Made by a program: the position numbers and the translations under genes. From positions 2,976,001 to 3,040,000 of the forward strand of contig NZ_LT796768.1 in assembly GCF_900167475.1 (NCBI RefSeq): a DNA stretch of 64,000 nucleotides, given 5' to 3'. The first letter of the stretch is position 1, and each line of letters opens with the position of its first letter. The notes below the pieces were generated by a model. The model did no database searches. It saw only the letters and a list, made by a program, of their open reading frames with translations, and was not told where the DNA came from. This stretch comes from Aeromicrobium choanae. Lineage in GTDB: Bacteria > Actinomycetota > Actinomycetes > Propionibacteriales > Nocardioidaceae. Shown here piece after piece: positions 33,034-42,022 of the stretch.

Positions 33034-34269
33034 TCAGGGGTCGATGAGCGCGGCGGCGATCGGCGCCGCCACCAGCTCGATCTGCCAGTTCCGGCTGCCC
33101 CGCTCGCGCAGCTCCTCGGCGATCGAGGCCGGGTCGAGGTCGCTCGGCGGCTGCCAGGCCAGCGCACGCACGATGGCCGGGCCGATGAGGTTCTCGGCCG
33201 GGACGTTGTACTGCTCGGCGATCCGGGTGACCTCGGCGCGCACGCGGACCAGGCGCGCGGCGGCGACCGGGTCCTTGTCGGCCCAGGCGCGCGGAGGCGG
33301 GGGACCGTCGGAGCGCTGGCCCGAGGTGGGCAGCTCGTCCTCCGGGAGGCCGAGGGCCTCCTCGATCGCGTCGAACCAGTCGTCGAGGAACCGGCGCGGG
33401 CCACGCCGACGCATCGTGGGGTCGTTCTTGAGCGCCGTGAACGAGTCGGGGGCGTGCGTGGCCAGCGACACGATCGACGCGTCGGGCAGGATGCGGCCCG
33501 GGGTGATGTCGCGGTCGGCGGCGATCTCGTCGCGGGTGTGCCACAGGGCCCGGACGATGGCCAGGGCACGGCGGCTGCGGATCTTGTGGATGCTCGAGGT
33601 GCGGCGCCACGGGTCCTTGCGCTCGGGCGGCCCGGTGAACGACAGGAGCGCGTCGAACTCCTCGCGCGCCCAGCCGTCCTTGCCCGCGGCCTTCAGGTCG
33701 GCCAGCACGAGCTCGCGCAGCTCGAGCAGGACCTCCACGTCGAGCGCCGCGTACTCCAGCCACGGCTCGGGCAGCGGCCGGGTGGACCAGTCGGCGGCCG
33801 AGAACTCCTTGGCCAGGCTCATGCCGAGGTAGTGCTCCACGAGGGCCGCCAGGCCGACGCGCGGCAGGTTCAGCAGCCGGCCGGCGAGCTCGGTGTCGAA
33901 CAGCGACGCGGGCCGCAGCCCGACCTCGGCCAGGCACGGCAGGTCCTGGGTGGCGGCGTGCAGGATCCACTCGGCGTCGCCGAAGGCCAGGCCCAGCTCG
34001 CCGAGGTCGGGGAACGCGATCGGGTCGATCAGCCAACTGCCCGAGCCCTCACGGCGAACCTGGACGAGGTAGGCGCGCTGGGAGTAGCGGTAGCCCGAGG
34101 CGCGCTCGGCGTCGAGGGCGATCGGTCCCTCGCCGAGGGAGATCTCGGCGCAGGCGCGGGCCAGTGCGTCGTCGGTGTCGACGACCGGAGTGAGCGGCTC
34201 GCGGAGGCCGAGTCGGGGGAGGACGGGCTCAGGAGCCTCGTCGATGATCTCTTCGGGTTCGTTCGTCAA
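33034..34269 (-). CDS. rnd: Ribonuclease D
   Basis: This 411-residue 3'-5' exoribonuclease trims tRNA and other small RNA 3' ends. DEDDy exonuclease motifs: GPIALDAERASGYRY near residues 48-62, WILHAATQDLPCLAE near 100-114, and the Tyr-containing EYAALDVEVLLELRE near 170-184. An HRDC domain follows (about 215-290; RSRRALAIVRALWHTRDEIA), then a conserved C-terminal extension. The start overlaps the DUF3000 stop by four bases. This rnd-DUF3000 pair divergent from hemE is a familiar actinobacterial arrangement. Confidence 0.92.
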   Translation of the reverse strand: MTNEPEEIIDEAPEPVLPRLGLREPLTPVVDTDDALARACAEISLGEGPIALDAERASGYRYSQRAYLVQVRREGSGSWLIDPIAFPDLGELGLAFGDAEWILHAATQDLPCLAEVGLRPASLFDTELAGRLLNLPRVGLAALVEHYLGMSLAKEFSAADWSTRPLPEPWLEYAALDVEVLLELRELVLADLKAAGKDGWAREEFDALLSFTGPPERKDPWRRTSSIHKIRSRRALAIVRALWHTRDEIAADRDITPGRILPDASIVSLATHAPDSFTALKNDPTMRRRGPRRFLDDWFDAIEEALGLPEDELPTSGQRSDGPPPPRAWADKDPVAAARLVRVRAEVTRIAEQYNVPAENLIGPAIVRALAWQPPSDLDPASIAEELRERGSRNWQIELVAAPIAAALIDP

Positions 34270-34844
34270 CGGGAGGCGCGCCTACGAGTGAGGGGGACGA
34301 CACCGGGTGCCAGGGGCGGCAGGCCGGCGAGCTTGCCGAGCAGTTCCATCCACGCCGAGGCGTGCGGCTCGAGCCCGCCGTGGGGCGTCCAGGAGGCGCG
34401 CACCTCGATCTGGGCGTCGGTCTCGTCGTCGGTCATCGCGCCGAAGCCCTCCGAGCGAACGACGGTGATGCTGCCCGCCGGGTTGGTGTGCTCGGCGCCG
34501 GCGCCCTCGAGCGCGTCGGTCAGCCAGCTCCAGCCGACCTGGGTGATGAGTGGGTCGGTCGCCATCTCCTGCTCGATGTCGGCACGGGCGAACGTGACGC
34601 AGCGGAACGTGCCGTTCCACGCGTCGTTGCCGGCCGGATCGTGCAGCAGGATGAAGCGACCCGTGCCCAGCTCGACGTCGGCGACGACCACGTCGGCGGT
34701 CATGGCGTGGGCGAACGGGGCGATGCGCTGCGGAGCCGGCATCTCACCGAGCTCGAGCTCGGGGCGCGCGACGGCGCGCTTCACTTCCTCGACAGCCCGC
34801 GTGAACGGTGCCGGGATGCCTTCAAGCTTGGTTCGGGCGCCCAC
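34266..34844 (-). CDS. DUF3000 protein
   Basis: This 192-residue conserved actinobacterial protein of unknown function matches DUF3000 by its pattern IAPFAHAMTADVVVADVELG, GRFILLHDPAGNDAWNGTFR and LITQVGWSWLTDALEG. It is soluble with no known catalytic motif. It is cotranslated with RNase D through an ATGA overlap, suggesting a role in RNA metabolism, which is inference only. The GTG start is fixed by TAAGAT six bases upstream. It is divergent from hemE with a 66-base gap. Confidence 0.88.
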   Translation of the reverse strand: MGARTKLEGIPAPFTRAVEEVKRAVARPELELGEMPAPQRIAPFAHAMTADVVVADVELGTGRFILLHDPAGNDAWNGTFRCVTFARADIEQEMATDPLITQVGWSWLTDALEGAGAEHTNPAGSITVVRSEGFGAMTDDETDAQIEVRASWTPHGGLEPHASAWMELLGKLAGLPPLAPGVVPLTRRRASR

Positions 34845-34850
34845 ACCGTG

Positions 34851-34856
34851 ATCTTA
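34851..34856 (-). promoter_or_regulatory. -10 box for leaderless transcription of the DUF3000-rnd operon
   Basis: TAAGAT, one of the best -10 matches in the window, is separated by six bases (CACGGT) from the GTG start at 34842-34844. Confidence 0.65.
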
Positions 34857-34910
34857 GGCACGGAATGCGGGGGCCGGAGGCCCGACACGCAGGCGTGACA
34901 GACTCGTGAC

Positions 34911-35972
34911 GTGACCAACGATGTTCGCGACGCCCCCGTCGACAGCGCCATCACGAGCCCGTTCCTGCGTGCGTGCCGTGGACTCGAGCCCTCCCACACG
35001 CCGGTCTGGTTCATGCGACAGGCCGGTCGCTCCCTGCCGGAGTACCTCGCGATCCGCGAGGGCGTGCCCATGCTCGAGTCGTGCTTCCGCACCGACATGG
35101 TCGTCGAGATCACGATGCAGCCGGTGCGCCGCCACGGCGTGGACGCGGCCATCTTCTTCTCCGACATCGTCGTCCCGCTGAAGGCGATCGGCGTCGACCT
35201 GGACATCGTCCCGGGCACCGGGCCCGTGGTGGCCGACCCGATCCGCTCGGCCGACCAGCTCGGCACCCTGCGCGACCTGGAGCCCGACGACGTCACCTCG
35301 ATCACCGACGCCGTGCGTGGCCTCGTCGGCGAGCTGGGTGGGACGCCCCTGATCGGCTTCGCCGGCGCACCCTTCACGCTCGCCTCCTACCTCGTCGAGG
35401 GCGGTCCCTCGCGCGACCACCGGCGCACCAAGGAGCTGATGTACGGCGATCCCGACCTGTGGCACGCGCTGCTCGGGCGGATCGCGGCCATCGCGGGGCA
35501 GTTCCTGCGGCTCCAGGTCGAGGCAGGCGCCTCCGCGGTCCAGCTGTTCGACTCGTGGGCCGGGGCGCTGTCGCCGTCCGACTACGACACCTACGCGCGT
35601 CCCCACTCCGAGGCCGTCCTCGCGTCCGTCGCCGACCTCGACGTGCCGCGCATCCACTTCGGTGTCGGCACGGGTGAGCTGCTGTCGCGCATGGGCGAGG
35701 CCGGCGCCGACGTCGTGGGCGTCGACTGGCGCGTGCCGCTGTCCGAGGCGATCGGCCGGGTCGGCGATCGCGCCGTCCAGGGCAACCTCGACCCGACGCT
35801 GCTGTTCGCGCCCACCGAGGTCGTCCACGCCCGCGCGGCCGAGGTGATCGAGGCCGGACGCGCTGCCCAGGGCCACGTCTTCAACCTCGGGCACGGCGTG
35901 CTCCCGGCGACCGACGCCGACGCGCTGACGCGCCTCGTCGACTTCGTGCACGCGTACGAGCCGGAGGCCTGA
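34911..35972 (+). CDS. hemE: Uroporphyrinogen decarboxylase
   Basis: This 353-residue enzyme removes four carboxyls from uroporphyrinogen III to give coproporphyrinogen III. Signatures: [16 protein letters not shown] near residues 27-42, [16 protein letters not shown] near 79-94, [19 protein letters not shown] near 143-161, and the C-terminal [17 protein letters not shown] near 323-339. It is first in the hemE-cgoX-hemQ operon, with the next gene starting two bases after its stop. The start is GTG 34911, with a weak CAGACT six bases upstream. Confidence 0.95.
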   Translation: MTNDVRDAPVDSAITSPFLRACRGLEPSHTPVWFMRQAGRSLPEYLAIREGVPMLESCFRTDMVVEITMQPVRRHGVDAAIFFSDIVVPLKAIGVDLDIVPGTGPVVADPIRSADQLGTLRDLEPDDVTSITDAVRGLVGELGGTPLIGFAGAPFTLASYLVEGGPSRDHRRTKELMYGDPDLWHALLGRIAAIAGQFLRLQVEAGASAVQLFDSWAGALSPSDYDTYARPHSEAVLASVADLDVPRIHFGVGTGELLSRMGEAGADVVGVDWRVPLSEAIGRVGDRAVQGNLDPTLLFAPTEVVHARAAEVIEAGRAAQGHVFNLGHGVLPATDADALTRLVDFVHAYEPEA

Positions 35973-35973
35973 C

Positions 35974-37308
35974 GTGCGGGTCGCCGTCGTGGGCGGCGGG
36001 ATCGCCGGACTGTCGGCGGCCTTCCGTCTCGCCGCTGCGGGGGCCGAGCCTGTGGTGCTGGAGGGCTCGCCCGAGATCGGCGGGAAGGTCCGCCAGGCGC
36101 GACTCGGCGACCTGACGGTGGACGTGGGTGCCGAGGCGATGCTCGCGCGCCGTCCCGAAGCCCTCGACCTCGTGGAGGCCGTCGGTCTCTCCGCCGACGT
36201 CGTGGCGCCCGAGCCGATCCCGTCGATGGTGTGGAGCCGCGGGGCGCTGCGCGCGCTCCCGCCCACGATCATGGGCGTGCCGTCCGACCTGGCCGCCCTC
36301 GACGCGTCGGGCGTCCTCGCGGGCCCCGTGACCTCGACGCCGCTGCCCGTGCCCGACGAGGACGTCTCCGTGGCGCAGTTCGTGGGCGACCGGCTGGGAC
36401 GCGAGGTGGTGGACCGCCTCGTCGAGCCGCTGCTCGGCGGCGTCTACGCGGGCCACGCCGACCGGCTGTCGCTGCGCTCGGCGGCGCCCGTGATCTCCGA
36501 GCTCGGTCCGGATCTGCTGGCCGGCGCCGCCGCGCGGGCCGCCGCGCCGAAGGCCTCCGGTCCGGCGCTCGTCGGAGTCCGCGGAGGGGTCGGACGGGTT
36601 CCCGCGGCAGTCGTCGCGGCCGCCGGCTTCGAGGTGCGCACCGGCGCCACCGTGCGGTCGATCCGACGCGACGGGACGGGGTGGGAGCTGGTCGTGGGGC
36701 CCACGACGGCACCCGTGCGCGAGCGCTTCGACGCCGTGGTGATGGCCGCTCCCGCGCCGGCGGCGTCGCGGCTGCTGGCCGAGGTCGCCCCGCGGGCCGC
36801 CTTCGCCCTGGCGGGTGTGGACTACGCCTCGATGGTGGTCGTGTCGCTGCTGCTGGAGGGCGCCGACCTGCCCTCGGGCACCGGCTTCCTCGTGCCCCCG
36901 GTGGAGCCGCTGGAGATCAAGGCCGCGACCTTCTCGTCGCGCAAGTGGGCCTGGCTCGCGGAGGCCGCCGGCGGCGCCACGGTGCTGCGCGCGTCGATCG
37001 GGCGCGCGGGCGACACGGCGGTGCTCCAGCGCGACGATGCCTCGCTGGTCGACCTCGCGGTCGCGGACCTGCGCTCGGTCGTCGAGCCCGGGGGAGCGAT
37101 CGGTTCGGTCACGGCCTCGATGGTTCAGCGCTGGGGCGGGGGCCTGCCGCAGTACGAGGTGGGACACCGCGAGCTGGTGCGCACGGTGCTCGACGACGTG
37201 GCTGCCGTGCCCGGGCTCGAGGTCTGCGGCGCGGCCTACGAGGGCGTGGGGATCGCTGCCGTCGTGGCCACCGGGAGGGCCGCGGCCGAGCGAACCGTGG
37301 CCGGGTGA
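35974..37308 (+). CDS. cgoX: Coproporphyrinogen III oxidase, HemY/HemG type
   Basis: This 444-residue FAD enzyme of the protoporphyrinogen oxidase family. In Gram-positive bacteria with HemQ, the family oxidises coproporphyrinogen III to coproporphyrin III, so I use cgoX (formerly hemY/hemG). The FAD site is [20 protein letters not shown] at residues 3-22, ending with [39 protein letters not shown] near 148-166 and the C-terminal [20 protein letters not shown] are typical. The operon position between hemE and hemQ supports the coproporphyrin route. The GTG start lies one base past the hemE stop. Confidence 0.92.
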   Translation: MRVAVVGGGIAGLSAAFRLAAAGAEPVVLEGSPEIGGKVRQARLGDLTVDVGAEAMLARRPEALDLVEAVGLSADVVAPEPIPSMVWSRGALRALPPTIMGVPSDLAALDASGVLAGPVTSTPLPVPDEDVSVAQFVGDRLGREVVDRLVEPLLGGVYAGHADRLSLRSAAPVISELGPDLLAGAAARAAAPKASGPALVGVRGGVGRVPAAVVAAAGFEVRTGATVRSIRRDGTGWELVVGPTTAPVRERFDAVVMAAPAPAASRLLAEVAPRAAFALAGVDYASMVVVSLLLEGADLPSGTGFLVPPVEPLEIKAATFSSRKWAWLAEAAGGATVLRASIGRAGDTAVLQRDDASLVDLAVADLRSVVEPGGAIGSVTASMVQRWGGGLPQYEVGHRELVRTVLDDVAAVPGLEVCGAAYEGVGIAAVVATGRAAAERTVAG

Positions 37309-37318
37309 GAATGGACGC

Positions 37319-38011
37319 ATGAGTTCGCACGAGGTCGACCCTGAGCAGATCAACTCCACCATCCGCTACGCGATGTACTCGGTGTTCCGGATCGACCGTC
37401 CGCTGGGCGACGGCGACCGTGCCGCGATGGCGGACGAGGTCGACGCGCTCTTCGCGAAGCTCGACGACGTCGTGGTGCGCGGCACCTACGACGTGAGCGG
37501 CATGCGCGCTGAGGCCGACCTGATGATCTGGTGGCACGCGCCGACGGCCGACGCCCTGCAGGACGCCTACAACGCCTTCCGTCGCACCGAGCTGGGCTCG
37601 CACCTCGCGCCCGTCTGGTCGAACGCGGGCCTGCACCGCCCGGCGGAGTTCAACCGCTCGCACGTGCCGAACTTCCTGGCCGACGAGAACACGCTCAAGT
37701 ACATCTGCGTGTACCCGTTCGTGCGCTCGTACGAGTGGTACCTGCTGCCCGACGACGAGCGTCGCCAGCTGTTGCGCGAGCACGGTGAGGCCGCCCGCGA
37801 CTACGCCGACGTCCGGGCGAATACGATCGCGTCGTTCGCGCTGGGCGACTACGAGTGGCTGCTGGCGTTCGAGGCTGACGAGCTGCACCGCATCGTCGAC
37901 CTCATGCGCGAGCTGCGCGCCACCGGCGCCCGCCACCACGTGCGCGAGGAGCTGCCCTTCTACACCGGCCGCGCCCTCTCGGTCTCCGAGCTGACCGCCC
38001 TCTGGCCCTGA
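37319..38011 (+). CDS. hemQ: Coproheme decarboxylase HemQ (chlorite dismutase family)
   Basis: This 230-residue enzyme (also ChdC) makes the last step of the coproporphyrin-dependent pathway, decarboxylating two propionates of coproheme to haem b with peroxide. The start ATG is at 37319, ten bases after the cgoX stop. Key segments: [11 protein letters not shown] near residues 16-26, [16 protein letters not shown] near 68-83, and the conserved Tyr-rich [17 protein letters not shown] near 127-143, which holds the catalytic tyrosine. No ferrochelatase is in the window. All expected segments are present. Confidence 0.94.
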   Translation: MSSHEVDPEQINSTIRYAMYSVFRIDRPLGDGDRAAMADEVDALFAKLDDVVVRGTYDVSGMRAEADLMIWWHAPTADALQDAYNAFRRTELGSHLAPVWSNAGLHRPAEFNRSHVPNFLADENTLKYICVYPFVRSYEWYLLPDDERRQLLREHGEAARDYADVRANTIASFALGDYEWLLAFEADELHRIVDLMRELRATGARHHVREELPFYTGRALSVSELTALWP

Positions 38012-38042
38012 CCCGTCACCGCTGCCCGCCCCACCCGCGGAG

Positions 38043-38753
38043 TCAGCGGGTGAGCACGGGGCGCGCCTCGCGGACGCGCAGCGGCGTGGCCGGTCCGGTG
38101 GCGGTGATGGTGGAGTCGAGCTCCTGCCAGGCGCCGCCGTCGACGCGGTACGTGACCCGGTAGGTGACGTCGACGCGGGCGCTCACGCCGCCCGGCCGGC
38201 GGTACCGGTGGATGACGTCGAGCGCGGGATAGGGGCGACCCGGGCTCGTGGTGGTCTGCGCGGTGCCGTCGCCGTGGTGCCAGCTGTAGCTCGCAGGCGT
38301 GGCCCGCAGGTCGACGGTGGAGTCGAGGATGTCCACGGTCTCCTCGAAGGGTGCCGAGCTGGTGTGGAAGATCGTGTCGAGGTTCACCAGCGTCGACCCG
38401 GCCGGCTGGACGGCCACGCGCAGCCGGGGCAGGCCGACCCGCTCCACCGCCTCCACGACATCGCCGGGCGTCACCTCCCGCTCCGGCGCCTCCGTGGGCT
38501 CCGCCGGCTCGGGGAACGGTATGCACTCCTCCTGAGGGAACGGCGCCTCCGGTCGGCAGTAGAGCGGGTCCGTTTCTTGTTCTATTGGGGCTGGCTCTGG
38601 CGCACCCGGGTTTCTCACCCGGATCGGCGCGGGGCCCTCCGGCGGACTTCTTCTCACGTTTTCCAGGCGGACCTCTGGGCTTGTCGGGTTCGGAATGACC
38701 TCGACGTCTCCGGAGGGCGCAGCGAGGATCAACGCCGTCAGTATCGCGATCAC
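38043..38753 (-). CDS. Secreted PKD-domain protein
   Basis: This 236-residue protein begins with a short export signal (VIAILTALILAAPSG), then a Pro/Glu-rich linker of about 90 residues, then a PKD-like immunoglobulin fold near residues 120-225, marked by SYSWHHGDGTAQTTTSPGRP and ALDVIHRYRRPG. Such domains mediate surface contacts. The GTG start overlaps the DUF6318 stop by four bases and has GGGGAG seven bases upstream, so it is coupled to that gene. The linker part shows lower GC than surrounding genes. The function is unknown; the pair recurs in related genera from general knowledge. Confidence 0.78.
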   Translation of the reverse strand: MIAILTALILAAPSGDVEVIPNPTSPEVRLENVRRSPPEGPAPIRVRNPGAPEPAPIEQETDPLYCRPEAPFPQEECIPFPEPAEPTEAPEREVTPGDVVEAVERVGLPRLRVAVQPAGSTLVNLDTIFHTSSAPFEETVDILDSTVDLRATPASYSWHHGDGTAQTTTSPGRPYPALDVIHRYRRPGGVSARVDVTYRVTYRVDGGAWQELDSTITATGPATPLRVREARPVLTR

Positions 38754-39307
38754 TCGTACTCCCCGAGCCAAAGTTGCGTGACCGTCCAACCCTCGTCGTG
38801 GCGGAGTCCGAAAGTCACGGTGTCGTTCGATGCTGAGGTGCGTTTCGGTGATGCCGTGGCATTTTCCTTGAATTCTCCGGGGGAGATCTTCATGGCCGTC
38901 GATACGAACGATTGGGCGTCAGGAGAACTACGCCTGTCGAATCGGACGCTTGAACCACTTGGAGCGGACCACTCCTGCCGGATGAACCCGCCGTCGCCAT
39001 AGATGCTCTCGAAGAACTTGATGTACTCAGCGCATCCTTCGCAGTCCGGATCGGACAGCCGCTGAAGTTCACCTACATCCCCGGTGGCCGCGGCGTAATC
39101 CATCACGGCCACGTAGTGACGTGTGAAGGTCGACAAACCACTCGGTGTGAACTCCCGGACCTCCGCGGGCATCGGCGGCAGCGTGGCGTCGGGGTTCGCG
39201 GGAGTCGTGGCCGCGCTGGTGGGTTCAGGAGGTGGCGGGTCCTCCTCGCCGCAGGCGCTCATGGTGAGCGCGAGTGTCGCCACGAAGGCACACGTGAGTA
39301 TCCGCAT
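38750..39307 (-). CDS. DUF6318 lipoprotein
   Basis: This 185-residue lipoprotein: MRILTCAFVATLALTMSAC ends in a lipobox (MSAC, cysteine 19), followed by a Glu/Pro/Thr-rich linker and a DUF6318-like domain of about 120 residues with FTRHYVAVMDYAAATGDV and DPDCEGCAEYIKFFESIYGD. Two cysteines in DCEGC may pair. The function is unknown. The ATG has GGGGGA upstream. The third-position GC is visibly lower than in its neighbours, suggesting transfer or relaxed selection. It is coupled to the downstream PKD protein and faces msrB across a 189-base gap. Confidence 0.78.
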   Translation of the reverse strand: MRILTCAFVATLALTMSACGEEDPPPPEPTSAATTPANPDATLPPMPAEVREFTPSGLSTFTRHYVAVMDYAAATGDVGELQRLSDPDCEGCAEYIKFFESIYGDGGFIRQEWSAPSGSSVRFDRRSSPDAQSFVSTAMKISPGEFKENATASPKRTSASNDTVTFGLRHDEGWTVTQLWLGEYE

Positions 39308-39375
39308 CGTTCCCCCGAACTACGTCACTTCGAGTTACGCACTCTAGCGACGGCCCGGGGGGACGTCAGCCCTCC

Positions 39376-39406
39376 GTCTCAGGCCTGTGGACGAAGGCCC
39401 CGAGAC
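39376..39406 (-). terminator. Hairpin downstream of the msrB operon
   Basis: GTCTC-AGGCCT (39376-39386) pairs with AGGCC-CCGAGAC (39395-39406) with a one-base bulge. It is about 90 bases past the msrB stop in the direction of transcription. Confidence 0.45.
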
Positions 39407-39408
39407 AG

Positions 39409-39468
39409 GTGTAGCGGTGCCACCGGAATCCTCGCGGCGGGCGCGAAAAAAGATGGACACCGCTACAC
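39409..39468. repeat. Inverted pair of an 11-base motif (REPIN-like)
   Basis: GTGTAGCGGTG (39409-39419) recurs in perfect inverse orientation at 39458-39468 with a 38-base spacer. The layout (two short inverted copies about 35-38 bases apart) matches the element at 14425-14487, though the motif differs. Confidence 0.55.
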
Positions 39469-39496
39469 ATCCCGCGCGCCCGGGGGCGCGGAGGGA

Positions 39497-39916
39497 TCAG
39501 TCGGCCTGCAGGTCCAGCGCGATGCCGTTGATGCAGTAGCGCAGGTCGGTGGGCGTGGCGAAGCCCTCGCCGGCGAACACGTGGCCCAGGTGCGAGCCGC
39601 AGTTGGCGCAGCGGACCTCGGTGCGCTTCATGCCGAGGGTGGAGTCCTCGATGTACTCGACGCGGTCCTCCGCCAAGGGGGAGTAGAACGACGGCCAGCC
39701 GCACTGGGCGTCGAACTTGGTGTCGCTGCGGAAGAGCTCGGCGTTGCAGCCGCGACAGCGGTACACGCCGACAGTGGCGTCGTGCTCGTAGTCGCTGCTG
39801 AAGGGGCGCTCGGTCCCGGCCTGACGCAGCACGTGGTACTCGGCGGCGCTGAGGTCCTTGCGCCACTCGTCGTCGGGACGGTCGACCGCATAGGTCTTGT
39901 CAGTCTGGTTGCTCAC
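39497..39916 (-). CDS. msrB: Peptide methionine-R-sulfoxide reductase
   Basis: This 139-residue MsrB repairs the R-sulfoxide of methionine in oxidised proteins. The zinc site is formed by YRCRGCNAELF near residue 64 and RCANCGSHLGHVF near 111. The catalytic cysteine is in DLRYCINGIALDL near residues 125-137; QCGWPSFYSPL near 81-91 is the substrate region. The GTG start at 39914-39916 has GGCGGAG just upstream and overlaps the upstream Usp-like stop by four bases. Longer readings from 40000 are out of context. The enzyme is complete and cytoplasmic. Confidence 0.94.
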   Translation of the reverse strand: MSNQTDKTYAVDRPDDEWRKDLSAAEYHVLRQAGTERPFSSDYEHDATVGVYRCRGCNAELFRSDTKFDAQCGWPSFYSPLAEDRVEYIEDSTLGMKRTEVRCANCGSHLGHVFAGEGFATPTDLRYCINGIALDLQAD

Positions 39917-40410
39917 ATCTCCGCCTGTTCGTCGAAAGTCAGGTGTTCCAACAGGTGCAACGTAGGAACGTCCAGTTTTCTTCTCGCCCGCGACGTCCAA
40001 TCGAGGTGAAGGAACTCACGCACCACGTGCGACTCGGTCAGGATGATGACCTCCTCGCACGACTTCTCCTTCACGACATCGACGAGCGCGTCGATCGGGT
40101 CGTACTCGACGAGCTTCGTGGTGACCTTCTGGCCACGCTCGACGAGCAGGGCGGCGGAGGCCTCGAGCTCGGTCTGCCCGTCCTGGCGCAGGTCGTCCTC
40201 GATGCGGGTGTAGGCGGCCGGTTCCTCCAGCGGGACGAACTGAGCCCCGCCGAACGCCGTCATGGACGCACTCAGCGCTGCCGGGGACGAGTCCACCGGC
40301 AGCAGCATGTGATACGTGACGTCGTCGTCGACACCCTCATGGAGGGCGAGGATCTGATCGGCGTCCAGGGCGATGAGCTGGCGTTCCACCAGCAGGGCCA
40401 CGTTGTACAT
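39913..40410 (-). CDS. Universal-stress-like Rossmann protein of unknown function
   Basis: This 165-residue soluble protein has an alternating beta/alpha pattern. The C-terminal part, CEEVIILTESHVVREFLHLD then WTSRARRKLDVPTLHLLEH, resembles the last strands of UspA-type proteins, without the G-x2-G-x9-G ATP motif. The N-terminus MYNVALLVERQLIALDADQI is unlike UspA. It is coupled to msrB by a GTGA overlap, which hints at a stress role. The promoter TAGGCT lies six bases before the ATG. Some databases name such proteins indole-3-glycerol phosphate synthase; I see no support for that. Confidence 0.7.
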   Translation of the reverse strand: MYNVALLVERQLIALDADQILALHEGVDDDVTYHMLLPVDSSPAALSASMTAFGGAQFVPLEEPAAYTRIEDDLRQDGQTELEASAALLVERGQKVTTKLVEYDPIDALVDVVKEKSCEEVIILTESHVVREFLHLDWTSRARRKLDVPTLHLLEHLTFDEQAEM

Positions 40411-40416
40411 GCCCCC

Positions 40417-40422
40417 AGCCTA
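40417..40422 (-). promoter_or_regulatory. -10 box for leaderless transcription of the Usp-like/msrB operon
   Basis: TAGGCT on the reverse strand, six bases before the ATG at 40408-40410; it overlaps the end of the RibD-like gene (stop at 40420). Confidence 0.5.
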
Positions 40423-41118
40423 GGCCGCGCGGCGGTCGCGGACCCACCGTGTCAGCAGGACGCCGTCCTCCTCGACCACATGGCCGAGTCGCATCGGCAG
40501 CTCCACGGCCTTGGCGCCCTCGGTGATTCTCTTGGCCGGGCCACCCACCAGGTGGGGCGAGACGGTCACGCAGGCCTCGTCGACGAGGTCGAGATCGACC
40601 AGCGTCCCGTGCAGTGCGGGGCCGCCTTCGCACAGGATGCGGTTGAGGCCGCGCGCGGCGAATGCGTCCAGAACCGCGGGCCAGTCCACCGCGTTCTCGC
40701 CGGCGACGACGACCTCGGCGGTCTCTGAGAGCCGCTGGCGGGCCTCGGCCGGGGAGGACGCCGGCGTGAGGATGATGAGTCCGGGAGTCAGCAGCGACTC
40801 GGGGATGTCGAGGTTGCGGCTGACGACGGCGAGCCGCGGCACGCGCGGGCGGCCCTCGCGCAGCGACTCGTGGATCGAGTCGGCCGAGATCGGGCGGTAT
40901 CCCTCGGCGCGGGCCGTCCCTGCGCCGACCAGCACCACGTCGCTCAGGCTGCGCAGCACCTTGAACACCGCGGCGTCCGGCTCACCGCCGAGGTGGCCCG
41001 AGAGACCCTCGGGGTCCTGGACCGCGCCGTCGACGGAGGCGACGAAGTTGGTCCGCAGCCACGGCTTGTGGGACTCGGGGTAGGCGTACAGGTCAGCGAG
41101 CTCGTCCAAATCTGGCAT
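40420..41118 (-). CDS. RibD C-terminal-like pyrimidine reductase family protein
   Basis: This 232-residue NADPH-dependent reductase of the dihydrofolate reductase superfamily is similar to the reductase half of RibD. Motifs: RTNFVASVDGAVQDPEGLSG near residues 22-41, DVVLVGAGTARAEGYRP near 60-76, and ILCEGGPALHGTLVDLDLVD near 168-187. It lacks a deaminase domain. It could serve riboflavin synthesis or be a paralog with another substrate. The ATG at 41116-41118 is set by TACCGT six bases upstream. It is divergent from ppk2. Confidence 0.85.
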   Translation of the reverse strand: MPDLDELADLYAYPESHKPWLRTNFVASVDGAVQDPEGLSGHLGGEPDAAVFKVLRSLSDVVLVGAGTARAEGYRPISADSIHESLREGRPRVPRLAVVSRNLDIPESLLTPGLIILTPASSPAEARQRLSETAEVVVAGENAVDWPAVLDAFAARGLNRILCEGGPALHGTLVDLDLVDEACVTVSPHLVGGPAKRITEGAKAVELPMRLGHVVEEDGVLLTRWVRDRRAA

Positions 41119-41124
41119 GGCACC

Positions 41125-41149
41125 ACGGTAGGGCGACCTGGGGCATACT
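41125..41149. promoter_or_regulatory. Back-to-back leaderless -10 boxes
   Basis: TACCGT on the reverse strand (41125-41130) and CATACT on the forward strand (41144-41149) each lie six bases from the ATG they serve. The whole gap between the two divergent genes is 37 bases. Confidence 0.55.
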
Positions 41150-41155
41150 GCCGAG

Positions 41156-41992
41156 ATGACGGACCTGCGCTCCATGCTCGCGACCACCGGGCCGATCGAC
41201 CTGTCCACGAGGCCCTCCGACGACACGCCGGGCTTCGAGGGAGCGAAGAAGGACGCCCGACGACTGCTCCCGGGCATCGGCGACGCGCTGATGGACTCCC
41301 AGGAGCTCCTCTTCGCCAACGGCCGCGCGGGGACGACCGAGCGCAAGGTCCTGATCCTGCTGCAGGGGATGGACACCTCCGGCAAGGGCGGCACGCTGCG
41401 GCACGTGGCCGGACTCGTCGATCCCCAGGGCCTGAAGATCACCGCGTTCAAGGCCCCCACGGAGGAGGAGCGCCAGCACGACTTCCTCTGGCGTATCCGG
41501 CGACAGCTGCCCGAGTCGGGGATGATCGGCGTCTTCGACCGGTCGCAGTACGAGGACGTGCTGATCGGGCGGGTGCGCCAGCTCGTGCCCGCCGACGAGA
41601 TCGAGCGCCGCTACGACGAGATCAATGCGTTCGAGCGGGAGTTCGTCGACGGCGGGGGAGTCATGCTGAAGTGCTTCCTGCACATCAGCGCCGACGACCA
41701 GAAGGAACGGCTCGCCGAGCGGCTCGAGGACCAGACGAAGTACTGGAAGTACAACACCGGCGACCTCGACGAGCGCGCCCTGTGGCCGCAGTACCAGCAG
41801 GCCTACGAGATCGCCCTCGAGCGCTGCTCCACCGAGCACGCGCCGTGGTACGTCGTCCCGGCCGGCCGCAAGTGGTACCGGAACTGGGCGATCGCCACGA
41901 TGCTCGGCGAGACGCTGGACGGGCTCGGCCTGGACTGGCCCGCCGCCGACTTCGACGTGGAGGAGCAGAAGAGGCGCCTGGCCACGATGTGA
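41156..41992 (+). CDS. Polyphosphate kinase 2 family phosphotransferase
   Basis: This 278-residue PPK2 protein transfers phosphate between polyphosphate and nucleotides. Walker A is LLQGMDTSGKGGTLRH near residues 68-83, Walker B / lid is IGVFDRSQYEDVLIGRV near 125-141, and the C-terminal lid is WYVVPAGRKWYRNWAIATM near 233-251. The length fits the single-domain PPK2 group that phosphorylates AMP or nucleoside diphosphates. The preferred nucleotide cannot be read from sequence by eye. It is a single gene from a leaderless promoter. Confidence 0.9.
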   Translation: MTDLRSMLATTGPIDLSTRPSDDTPGFEGAKKDARRLLPGIGDALMDSQELLFANGRAGTTERKVLILLQGMDTSGKGGTLRHVAGLVDPQGLKITAFKAPTEEERQHDFLWRIRRQLPESGMIGVFDRSQYEDVLIGRVRQLVPADEIERRYDEINAFEREFVDGGGVMLKCFLHISADDQKERLAERLEDQTKYWKYNTGDLDERALWPQYQQAYEIALERCSTEHAPWYVVPAGRKWYRNWAIATMLGETLDGLGLDWPAADFDVEEQKRRLATM

Positions 41993-42022
41993 CCGGGCGT
42001 CTCCTCCTGTGCTCTCGAACGG

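Noticed and set aside
39913-40410. Annotation as indole-3-glycerol phosphate synthase
   Set aside because: At 165 residues with a Usp-like C-terminus it lacks the TIM-barrel and catalytic motifs of TrpC.
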